In this document: positions 7,877 through 15,029 of the stretch, piece by piece | Numbering within the stretch: position 1 is the stretch's first letter | Layout of the letters: every line of letters begins with the position of its first letter | From: SZUA-35 sp037969565 | Lineage (GTDB): Bacteria > Actinomycetota > Acidimicrobiia > Acidimicrobiales > SZUA-35 | Length of the DNA: 48,371 nucleotides | NCBI GenBank assembly: GCA_037969565.1 | Contig: JBBKXQ010000147.1 | Span: 1 to 48,371 of the forward strand | Direction: 5' to 3' | Translations under genes and position numbers: made by a program | The notes under the pieces: model-generated | Database searches by the model: none | What the model saw: only the letters and a program-made list of their open reading frames with translations | Told to the model about the DNA's origin: nothing

Positions 7877-9454
7877 ATGCCTCCGATCGACTCGAGCCCG
7901 GCCGACTCCAACGCTGGTACCCAGGACTATCTCGCCGCCCATGCGGCAACGATGCCGACGAAGGTGGCCATCATCGACGATCGACCCGGTGAGTCGGTCC
8001 GATCCCAGACCTTTGCCGAGTTCAACACGTTCGTGAATCGGATCGCCAACGGGCTGCTTGCCTGCGGCATCGAACCGGGACAGAAGGTGATGTGGATCGG
8101 ACAGAATTCGTTGGAGGTGTGGGCCTTCTACCACGCAGCCCGGAAGGCCGGTGCGATTTCGGTGCCGCTCAACTACCGGCTGACCGACGACGAGTCGATG
8201 TACGTCATCAACAACTCCGATGCCGTCGTCATCTTCGCCGACATCGAGTTCGGGCCGCTCCTGGCCCGGGTTCGGGCCGCTGTGCCGAATGTTCATTCGT
8301 TCGTGGTCTTCGGCGGTGACCCGGTGGACGACTCTCAGACCCCGATCGATGACTTCCTCGGTGGACCCGACGAGCCTGGTCGCGATCCGTCGACGGCCGG
8401 CACGATGATCTACACGTCGGGCACCACCGGCAACCCGAAGGGCGCAGTGCGTCACACGGCGACGGGTCGCGAGCAGTCAATGGCCCTGCTCGGGTTGTTC
8501 GGCTTACGGTCCGACGATGTCTACCTCACCTGCGGCCCGCTGTATCACTCGGGGCCTGGTGGGTTTGCGGCCATCGCTCACACCATGGGCAACACGGTTG
8601 TCCTGCAGCACAAGTTCGACGCCGAAGACTGGCTCCGCCTCGTCGACAGGCATCGTTGCTCGTCGACCTTCTCGGCTCCCACCCCGATTCGGATGATCGT
8701 GAATCTGCCCGAAGCAGTGAAGGGCAAGTACGACACGGGCAGCATGCGGGTGATGGTGGCCAATGCCGCCCCCTGGCCGTTCGCACTGAAGGAGGCCTAC
8801 GTCGAGCACTTTCCGCCGGAGTCATTGTGGGAGGTGTACGGCTCGACCGAAATGGGGGTCAACACGGTTCTGGCTCCCGCCGATCAATTGCGTAAGCCCG
8901 GATCCTGCGGCCTGCCGGCTCCTCTCGTCGAGGTCGCCCTCTTCGATGACGAGGGCAAGCTCGTGACCGAACCGAACGCACCGGGTGAACTCTTCGTTCG
9001 TGCTTCGTCGGTGTTCGACTCGTACTACAAGGCCGAGGAGAAGTTCGAGGCCGACCACCGTGATGGTGGCTGGCACACCGTTGGTGACGTGGCCTACCGC
9101 GATGATGAGGGATACCTCTTCATCTGCGATCGCAAGAAGGACATGATCATCTCGGGTGGCATGAACATCTATCCGGCGGAGATCGAGGCGGCACTCGAAC
9201 GTCATCCGGACATCTATGAAGCAGCGGTGATCGGTGTGCCTTCGGACCAATGGGGCGAGTCGGTGCTTGCCGTCATCGTCACGAATGAGGGAGCGGCGAT
9301 CAGCAGGGACGATGTGGAGTCACACGCCCGAGCGAATCTCGCCAGTTACAAGCTTCCGAGACTGATCGAATTCGTTGCCGAAATTCCGAAGACGGGCTCG
9401 AACAAGATCCTGAAGCGAGAGCTGCGGGAGCAGTTCGCCAACCTGGCCGGCTGA
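7877..9454 (+). CDS. Acyl-CoA synthetase (AMP-forming), FadD-like
   Basis: This 525-residue ANL-superfamily enzyme should activate a carboxylic acid to the acyl-AMP and then to the CoA thioester. Motifs seen are the P-loop-like YTSGTTGNPKG (about 178-188), YGSTEMG, the hinge motif GDVAYRDDEGYLFICDRKKD, and the C-terminal PKTGSNKILKREL containing the expected catalytic lysine near residue 512. No transmembrane segment or signal is seen, so it is cytoplasmic. The substrate (medium, long or aromatic acid) cannot be called. It stands alone on the plus strand behind the 13-bp repeat, and its 3' end contains a 14-bp duplication that includes the stop codon. Confidence 0.93.
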   Translation: MPPIDSSPADSNAGTQDYLAAHAATMPTKVAIIDDRPGESVRSQTFAEFNTFVNRIANGLLACGIEPGQKVMWIGQNSLEVWAFYHAARKAGAISVPLNYRLTDDESMYVINNSDAVVIFADIEFGPLLARVRAAVPNVHSFVVFGGDPVDDSQTPIDDFLGGPDEPGRDPSTAGTMIYTSGTTGNPKGAVRHTATGREQSMALLGLFGLRSDDVYLTCGPLYHSGPGGFAAIAHTMGNTVVLQHKFDAEDWLRLVDRHRCSSTFSAPTPIRMIVNLPEAVKGKYDTGSMRVMVANAAPWPFALKEAYVEHFPPESLWEVYGSTEMGVNTVLAPADQLRKPGSCGLPAPLVEVALFDDEGKLVTEPNAPGELFVRASSVFDSYYKAEEKFEADHRDGGWHTVGDVAYRDDEGYLFICDRKKDMIISGGMNIYPAEIEAALERHPDIYEAAVIGVPSDQWGESVLAVIVTNEGAAISRDDVESHARANLASYKLPRLIEFVAEIPKTGSNKILKRELREQFANLAG

Positions 9455-9474
9455 GACGGGCCGGCCGAGGCGGG
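9447..9474. repeat. 14-bp imperfect direct repeat over the acyl-CoA synthetase stop codon
   Basis: CCGGCTGAGACGGG (9447-9460) and CCGGCCGAGGCGGG (9461-9474) match at 12 of 14 positions. The first unit contains the TGA stop of the acyl-CoA synthetase gene; the second has lost it by a T-to-C change. A separate 12-bp direct repeat, AGTTCGCCAACC, occurs at 9432-9443 and 9478-9489, flanking this region. Confidence 0.7.
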
Positions 9475-9490
9475 AGTAGTTCGCCAACCG

Positions 9491-9928
9491 TCACTGATGG
9501 CCCGCCTGCCGCGACCGCTGCCATCGAGTGGTGGACTCTCGGGCCTCGACCTCGTGGCGGATGGCTCGGTAACTCGACGACCACGAACGGGTGCGGGCCA
9601 AACCGCGGGTGAAGTCCCTCACGTACCGCACCAGAAAACGAACCCGTCCGTCAGCGTGCCATTGCTGAACATGGACCAGCTCGTGGGCCAGCAGAGAACT
9701 ACTACCGTCGTTCGCAACATCTTCGCTGAGCACGATCACGTTGCGAAGTGTGATTCCCAGGTAGCCGCCGGGCAGAGCAGGCACGGAAATGATGCGAACC
9801 TGGTGGGCGAGTGAGCGGGGGAGATGGCGGTAGGAATCGAGTTCGATTTCGTTGAGGCGCCGACCGATCACGGCGCCGACGCTAGCGGTTTCAGCCGTTC
9901 TGATGTCGAGCGGCCGCCGCGCTGTCAC
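9491..9928 (-). CDS. Small zinc-metallopeptidase-like protein (HExxH)
   Basis: The 145-residue protein contains the zincin motif LLAHELVHVQQW near residues 83-94 and a downstream RHEVEARE whose Glu could be the third metal ligand. No signal peptide or membrane segment is apparent. The pattern is similar to short DUF4157-like metallopeptidase domains. It starts with GTG at 9926-9928. It is convergent with the acyl-CoA synthetase gene and divergent from the UbiB-like gene, leaving only 22 bp between the two starts. Substrate unknown; some HELVH proteins of this size may be non-proteolytic. Confidence 0.75.
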   Translation of the reverse strand: MTARRPLDIRTAETASVGAVIGRRLNEIELDSYRHLPRSLAHQVRIISVPALPGGYLGITLRNVIVLSEDVANDGSSSLLAHELVHVQQWHADGRVRFLVRYVRDFTRGLARTRSWSSSYRAIRHEVEARESTTRWQRSRQAGHQ

Positions 9929-9950
9929 CCCGCACTCCTACGCTTGCCTG

Positions 9951-11426
9951 GTGCCGATCTGGTCCCCCCGCTTTCTCATCTCTTCCATCGTCTTCGGCGG
10001 TGTCCTCGCGGCGATCGCCCAGAGAATGCGTGGTGCATCTCAGGCGGTCGGTAACTCGAGGATGTCGGCCCGGAATCTCCGTCTGGCCAAGGTCGGAGCC
10101 AGGAGTAGCGGTCGGTATGCGGTTCAGAAGGCCAGGTCCACCTTCGCCTCGGCCGAGCGCAAGGAAGAGCTCGTCACCGAGTTTCAGCTCCGCACGGCCC
10201 AAGATGTCACCCGGGAGCTGGGCAACATGAAGGGGGCGCTCATGAAGATCGGCCAAATGGCCAGCTACATCGATTCCGGTCTTCCCGATCACGTTCGCTC
10301 CACGTTGGCCTCCCTCCAACACGACGCCCCGCCGATGAGTGGCGAGCTGGCGGCCCAGCAGATCGAGCGTGAGTTGGGCCAGCATCCCGATCAATTGTTC
10401 GCCGAGTGGGATCCGATTCCGATCGCCTCTGCCTCGATCGGCCAGGTGCATCGTGCGCTCACTCACGACGATCGAGCCGTCGCCGTGAAGGTCCAATACC
10501 CGGGTGTGGCCGAGGCGATGGAGTCCGACCTGGGTAACGCCGACTGGATCTTCGGATCTCTGGCTTCCTTCTTCCCCGGCCTGGATCCGGCGCCCATCGT
10601 GAACGAACTCAAAGAGCGCCTGATCGAGGAGCTCGACTACGAAGCCGAAGCGAAGAACCAGCGCTATTTCGCCTCGTTCTTCGATCGACACCCGTTCATC
10701 TCGGTACCCAAGGTGGTCGATCAGTACTGCTCGGCCAGGGTGCTCACGTCCGAACTCGTGACGGGCGCACGCTTCAGCGAAGTCGTCAACTGGGATCAAC
10801 ACGAGCGCAATCTGGCGGCCGAGACCTTGTTCCGCTTCTCCTTCGGTGCCATCTATCGCTTGCACGCGTTCAACGGCGACCCTCACCCCGGCAACTACCT
10901 GTTCGAGAAGGGCGGCAAGGTCACCTTCCTCGATTTCGGATTGGTCAAGCGGTTCACACCAAAGGAAACGGCGCTGTTCGAGGATCTCCTCACGGCCATG
11001 GTGATCGAGCGGGATCATGCTCGATTCCGAACGATCGTCGAAGATGCCGGCCTCCTGGCCCCTGGCGCGCCGTTCAGCGATGAAGAGGTCGAGGAATACT
11101 TCAACTTCTTCTATCGCTATGTGATGGTCGACGACCTGGTCACGATCGATCAGGCGTATGCGGCTGATGGCGTGGCCCAGATATTCGACAAGGGAACCGA
11201 ACACGGCGACCTGATGAAGTCGCTGAACGTACCGCCGTCATTCGTGGTGTTGCAGCGCATCACGCTCGGGCTGATGGGCCTCTTCGCCCAACTCGAGGCA
11301 ACGGCGAATTGGCGAAAGATCGCCGAAGAGTTGTGGCCCTTCGTGTCGGGCCCGGCCTCGACGCCGACGGGCGAAGCGATCGAGGCGTGGCGCCAAACCC
11401 GTGGACAGACCCGCTTCGGGCTCTGA
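9951..11426 (+). CDS. UbiB/AarF/ADCK-family atypical kinase-like protein
   Basis: With the GTG start at 9951 the protein has 491 residues; an upstream in-frame start at 9852 would overlap the opposite gene by 77 bp. Family marks are KIGQMASYID (KxGQ motif), IASASIGQVHRA (nucleotide-loop), AVAVKVQYPG with the conserved Lys, GDPHPGNYLF (catalytic loop) and FLDFGLVKRF (DFG-type metal site). A short hydrophobic N-terminal stretch may associate with the membrane. Members support quinone biosynthesis or lipid homeostasis through an unusual ATPase activity. It converges on the ferrochelatase gene with a 27-bp gap. Confidence 0.92.
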   Translation: MPIWSPRFLISSIVFGGVLAAIAQRMRGASQAVGNSRMSARNLRLAKVGARSSGRYAVQKARSTFASAERKEELVTEFQLRTAQDVTRELGNMKGALMKIGQMASYIDSGLPDHVRSTLASLQHDAPPMSGELAAQQIERELGQHPDQLFAEWDPIPIASASIGQVHRALTHDDRAVAVKVQYPGVAEAMESDLGNADWIFGSLASFFPGLDPAPIVNELKERLIEELDYEAEAKNQRYFASFFDRHPFISVPKVVDQYCSARVLTSELVTGARFSEVVNWDQHERNLAAETLFRFSFGAIYRLHAFNGDPHPGNYLFEKGGKVTFLDFGLVKRFTPKETALFEDLLTAMVIERDHARFRTIVEDAGLLAPGAPFSDEEVEEYFNFFYRYVMVDDLVTIDQAYAADGVAQIFDKGTEHGDLMKSLNVPPSFVVLQRITLGLMGLFAQLEATANWRKIAEELWPFVSGPASTPTGEAIEAWRQTRGQTRFGL

Positions 11427-11453
11427 TCCTCGGTGGCTGGACTCTGGTCCCGA

Positions 11454-12527
11454 CTACGCCGACTGCGCCGATCTCGGCCGACCACCGGTCTTGCCATCGC
11501 CCAGACAGTGTCGGTCAGGGCAGCAGTCGGGCCAGGGCCCTGACGGTCCGATTGAGAGTTTCGGTGCGGCCTTGATTTGTTCTTCGACGAGTTCTCGAAT
11601 CATCGAGACGAAACGGGGATGCGTGCCCACCGTGGCCGCCCTCGTCATTCGTGTACCGAGCGCTTCGGCGATGGCTGCCGCCTGGGTGTCGAGATCGAAA
11701 ATCACCTCCATGTGGTCGCTGATGAAACCGAGCGGAACCACGACCACGTCGCTGACCCCATCAGCGGCCAGTCGATGCAGGTGGTCGCCGATGTCGGGCT
11801 CGAGCCAAGGCACCTGTGGAGGTCCGCTGCGACTCTGGAACACGAGGTCCCAGGCAGGACCGTCGGCGGTATGACTGTCGGTGGCGTGACCGTCGATCGC
11901 GGCTGCGATCAGGTCGGCTGCTTCCCGTAGCTGCGATTCGTAGTCGCAGTTCTCGGCCATCGAAATCGGAATCGAGTGGGCGGTGAACACGAGTCGTGGT
12001 GAAGGAGAATCGGGATTCGATTGGCGATGCTGGTCGACGGCGGCTTGGACACGCCCAGACGCCGGCTCGAGGAAGCCGGGGTGGTTGTAGAACAGCCGCA
12101 GCTTCTGGAGTCCGGGCGCATTGCTCACCGCCTCACCGGCCCGCAGCAGATCTTCTCTATATTGCCGACACCCGGAATAGGAGCCGAAGGCCGAGGTCAC
12201 GAACACCAGCGCCGAGGTGACGCCGTCGTCGGCCATGTGTTGCACGGCGTCTTCGAGGTAGGGCTGCCAATTGCGGTTGCCCCAGTAGATCGGGAGGTCG
12301 AGGCCCGAGGCCTCGAACTCCGTCTCGATGGCACTGATCAGGGCGCGATTCTGTTGATTGATCGGTGACACGCCATCGAAGAGTGCGTATTGCTCGGCCA
12401 CCGCGGCCAAGCGCTCATCAGGGACGTTCCGACCACGCACGACGTTGCGGAGAAAGGGGAGCACATCGTCGGGTCCTTCTGGTCCACCGAACGAGAGGAC
12501 CAGGAGTGCATCGTGTCGTTGATCCAT
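11454..12527 (-). CDS. hemH: Ferrochelatase (coproporphyrin type likely)
   Basis: This 357-residue enzyme inserts Fe2+ into a porphyrin; in actinobacteria the substrate is normally coproporphyrin III. Family features are LLVLSFGGPEGPDDV at the N-terminus, GVSPINQQN, YWGNRNWQPY, FTAHSIP with the catalytic His, and ISDHMEVIFDLD with the conserved Glu. The ATG at 12525-12527 was chosen because homologues start at this point; an in-frame start 24 codons upstream reaches into the whiB stop. The C-terminus has DCCPDRHC (Cys335, 336, 341), and YSGC supplies Cys120. Many actinobacterial ferrochelatases bind a [2Fe-2S] cluster, and these are candidate ligands. The gene follows whiB on the same strand with a 68-bp gap. 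Confidence 0.93.
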   Translation of the reverse strand: MDQRHDALLVLSFGGPEGPDDVLPFLRNVVRGRNVPDERLAAVAEQYALFDGVSPINQQNRALISAIETEFEASGLDLPIYWGNRNWQPYLEDAVQHMADDGVTSALVFVTSAFGSYSGCRQYREDLLRAGEAVSNAPGLQKLRLFYNHPGFLEPASGRVQAAVDQHRQSNPDSPSPRLVFTAHSIPISMAENCDYESQLREAADLIAAAIDGHATDSHTADGPAWDLVFQSRSGPPQVPWLEPDIGDHLHRLAADGVSDVVVVPLGFISDHMEVIFDLDTQAAAIAEALGTRMTRAATVGTHPRFVSMIRELVEEQIKAAPKLSIGPSGPWPDCCPDRHCLGDGKTGGRPRSAQSA

Positions 12528-12595
12528 GCCGGGAGTGTGCCCCGAGATCGCCGAGGGTGCGATCGAGACGGGGCGCAGAATCGCGCGGCGCCGAC

Positions 12596-12964
12596 TCAAG
12601 AAGCGACAGCGATGTTGTCATCGACGATGGCGGCTCGGGCTCCGCTCGTGACCTGGCGGGCGTTGTCCCTCGCCAGGATGACCGATCGCCGGCTCGGGCT
12701 CCGTGGTGCGTAGCCGGCAGCTGCTCGTTGTTCATCGTTCTCGCCACCCCAGATTCCGTGCTCGTGGTTCAGGCGGGCGCTGCGGCGGCAGGGGAGCATC
12801 ACCGGGCAGGATTCGCAGTAGGTGCGGGCCAACGCTTCCCGCTCGACCCGGCGTTCGGGGCGTTCGGCCTCGGGTCCGAAGAAGACTTGCATCGCCCCGG
12901 AACACACGGCTTCGTCCTGCCACGACATGTCGGTCTCGGGGTGATTGGTGAACTCGGTATCCAT
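12596..12964 (-). CDS. WhiB-family [4Fe-4S] transcription regulator
   Basis: The 122-residue protein has the four cluster cysteines in WhiB spacing: Cys21, Cys50, Cys53 and Cys59 (CxxC-x5-C), followed by the GIWGG turn at 70-74 and an Arg/Ser-rich C-terminal DNA-binding tail. The ATG at 12962-12964 is preceded by AAGGAG with 5-nt spacing, which favours it over an in-frame ATG at 13033. WhiB proteins respond to redox or NO and act with the principal sigma factor. An AT-rich double operator at 13033-13061 lies upstream and probably controls this gene. Ferrochelatase is downstream on the same strand, fitting an iron/redox theme. Confidence 0.93.
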   Translation of the reverse strand: MDTEFTNHPETDMSWQDEAVCSGAMQVFFGPEAERPERRVEREALARTYCESCPVMLPCRRSARLNHEHGIWGGENDEQRAAAGYAPRSPSRRSVILARDNARQVTSGARAAIVDDNIAVAS

Positions 12965-13032
12965 GGGGACTCCTTCATCGGTCGGTTCCCGTGTCGGGAT
13001 CGGTTGCCTGGCCTTCTCGTCCTGCCCAGCCA

Positions 13033-13061
13033 TTTAGTGCTAAAACTGATTTAACACTAAA
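13033..13061. promoter_or_regulatory. Inverted-repeat operator candidate upstream of whiB
   Basis: TTTAGTGCTAAA and TTTAACACTAAA form a 12-bp inverted repeat with one mismatch around ACTGA. Read on the minus strand the same bases give two copies of a 17-bp direct repeat starting AGTTTTAG. Each half is itself close to a TTTAG/CTAAA palindrome. It is a striking AT-rich island about 70 bp upstream of the whiB start and 125 bp upstream of the divergent phosphatase-fold gene. The cognate regulator is unknown. Confidence 0.7.
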
Positions 13062-13186
13062 ACTCTCGGCGGTTCAAGGGGTTTGCGGTTGGAATCGGCA
13101 CGCCGGACACATGTCACAGGGAAGCCACGGACGGGTCTGGGCCACCGATGGCGGGCTTTCTCGGCCCGCCGTGGCACCATCTCCGG

Positions 13187-14035
13187 GTGCGAGTCGCAAC
13201 CTGGAACCTGTGGTGGAAATTCGGCCCATGGCAAGAACGACAAACCCCGATCGCCGACGAACTCATTCAGCTCGATGCCGATGTGTGTTGTCTCCAGGAG
13301 GTGTGGAGTGACAAGGACGGCCCGGATCAGGCGGAGGTCCTGGCCGAGAAGACCGGGCGTCTCGTCGCTCGGACCAGGAAGGACGACGGATCCCCCCATC
13401 GTTTCGGTAACGCCCTACTGTCTCGCTGGCCCATTCTCGAGTCGTTCACGTTGGTTCTTCCGGGAGCTGACGGCGCCCCGAGCCACCGGTCGGCCCTGTT
13501 CGCTCTGATCGACCTTCCCGGCGTCGCAACACCGTGGTGGGTCATTTCCACTCATCTCGAGTGGCGCTACGACGCCAGCGATCTTCGGCAGCAGCAACTG
13601 AGCGCCATTGTCGACCGAGTAGTGGAGCTACGAGGCGAGAACGAGGACCCTCAGCCAGCGATCATCGGTGCCGATCTCAACGCCGTGGCCGAAGCGGAGG
13701 AGGTTCGTCGACTCACCGGGCTGAGTGCCCCGTACGTCGAAGGGCTCGTGTTCACCGATTGCTGGGCGGCCATCGGCGACGGACCTGGGCACACGTGGTG
13801 CCGTGAGAACCCGCACTCGGAGAATGCCCAGTGGCCACGGCGGCGTCTCGATCACGTGATGGTTTCCTGGCCTCGCCCCAAACCCACGGGCAACCCCTTG
13901 GCCGCCACGCTCTTCGGAACGAAACCTCGACCGTCGTCTCCAGGTCGGCCGGCGAGCTCCTGGGTCGTACCCTCCGATCACTACGGCGTCGTTGTCGACC
14001 TCGACGAGCGATCGCCCGAGGATCTCCGTGACTGA
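13187..14035 (+). CDS. Endonuclease/exonuclease/phosphatase-family protein
   Basis: With the GTG start at 13187 the protein has 282 residues and begins VRVATWNLWWKFGPW. Metal/phosphate-site motifs of the EEP fold are present: WNLWW (Asn), CLQEVW (Glu), STHLEW (His), IIGADLNAV (Asp/Asn) and the terminal PSDHYGVVVDL (Asp-His pair). No signal peptide is seen, so it may act in the cytoplasm on nucleic acid, sugar-phosphate or phospholipid; substrate specificity cannot be read from sequence. An in-frame ATG 13 codons upstream (13148) is possible, but the fold begins at the GTG. It overlaps the next gene by 8 bp. Confidence 0.88.
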   Translation: MRVATWNLWWKFGPWQERQTPIADELIQLDADVCCLQEVWSDKDGPDQAEVLAEKTGRLVARTRKDDGSPHRFGNALLSRWPILESFTLVLPGADGAPSHRSALFALIDLPGVATPWWVISTHLEWRYDASDLRQQQLSAIVDRVVELRGENEDPQPAIIGADLNAVAEAEEVRRLTGLSAPYVEGLVFTDCWAAIGDGPGHTWCRENPHSENAQWPRRRLDHVMVSWPRPKPTGNPLAATLFGTKPRPSSPGRPASSWVVPSDHYGVVVDLDERSPEDLRD

Positions 14036-14999
14036 TCAATCGCCACCGCCGCCACCACCACGACATCCGCCCTCGTTTCCATCGGGAGGGGCCGAACCTC
14101 CACCGCCGCCCGCCCCGCCGGGCTCGACCCCGGCTGAGACCGGACGAGGGCGACTGGGCGACGTCGGCTCGTTGCTCACCGAGTCGACCAGGTCGGTCGT
14201 GGCTGGTTTCGGCGAGCTGTTCGCCCTGTTGGTGGTCATCAGCCTGTCGGCCACACTCGTATCGGCTCCGCTGCTCTGGAACTCGTTGCGGGATGTCGAG
14301 CTGGTCCGTGATGGCGACGGAGTTTTCAGTGGCGTCGAAGGTCTGTCGACGGGGCAGAGCGTGCAACTCGGATTCGTCTTGGTCGTCATCGTCATCAGCA
14401 ACGTGTTGATCTTCGGTGGGGCAACGAGCCACCTCGAGTCGCGTCGCTCCGAACATCCGTCGAGCTGGCGGGAGTCGCTGCGAATGGCAGTGCAACGTTC
14501 GCCACGACTGATCGGTGTCACCCTGGCGTTCCTCGCGCTCACGGCGCTGGCGAACATGGTCGGCATCCTGATCGGCGCCGCAGTTCCGGCGTTGGGACTG
14601 CTGTTCTCACCCTTTCTCTTCCTGTTCTACATCCAGATGTGGGTGCGGGGAGGCCTGGCTCTCACCTGGTCGTCGCTCGGGCGGCCAGGTGGCAGCATTC
14701 GCAACAGCGTCCGGCTCACGAGAGGGCTCACCTGGGCTCTTCTCGGCCGGTTCATCCTCCTTGCCACGTTGGTGGTGGCCATGCAGTTGCTTGGTGCGAT
14801 CTTTTCGGCACCCCTGCAATGGACGTCGGGGGCACAACCGATTGACAGTGCGGGCAATATTCGAATCGCCGACGTCATCGGCACCAACGCCGCCTCGTTC
14901 TATGGCGGTCAGGTCGTCACTGGCCTCATCACCGGCATCACGGTTGCCATCTGGGCGTCGGCCATGCTGGCGATCTTCCACCGTGTCGAAAGCGAATAG
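14028..14999 (+). CDS. Multi-pass membrane protein with proline-rich N-terminus
   Basis: The GTG at 14028 lies inside the end of the upstream gene (GTGACTGA overlap), so the two are translationally coupled. The 323-residue protein starts with a Pro-rich cytoplasmic segment, followed by about six hydrophobic helices with a short amphipathic region (SWRESLRMAVQRSPRL) between the second and third. The architecture resembles the membrane domains found with glycerophosphodiester phosphodiesterases, but no enzymatic motif is present. Coupling to an EEP-fold phosphatase hints at a membrane-lipid or envelope task; this is inference only. Confidence 0.82.
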   Translation: MTDQSPPPPPPRHPPSFPSGGAEPPPPPAPPGSTPAETGRGRLGDVGSLLTESTRSVVAGFGELFALLVVISLSATLVSAPLLWNSLRDVELVRDGDGVFSGVEGLSTGQSVQLGFVLVVIVISNVLIFGGATSHLESRRSEHPSSWRESLRMAVQRSPRLIGVTLAFLALTALANMVGILIGAAVPALGLLFSPFLFLFYIQMWVRGGLALTWSSLGRPGGSIRNSVRLTRGLTWALLGRFILLATLVVAMQLLGAIFSAPLQWTSGAQPIDSAGNIRIADVIGTNAASFYGGQVVTGLITGITVAIWASAMLAIFHRVESE

Positions 15000-15029
15000 G
15001 ACCCATCCGACACTAGGCTCGTCGGCCCT

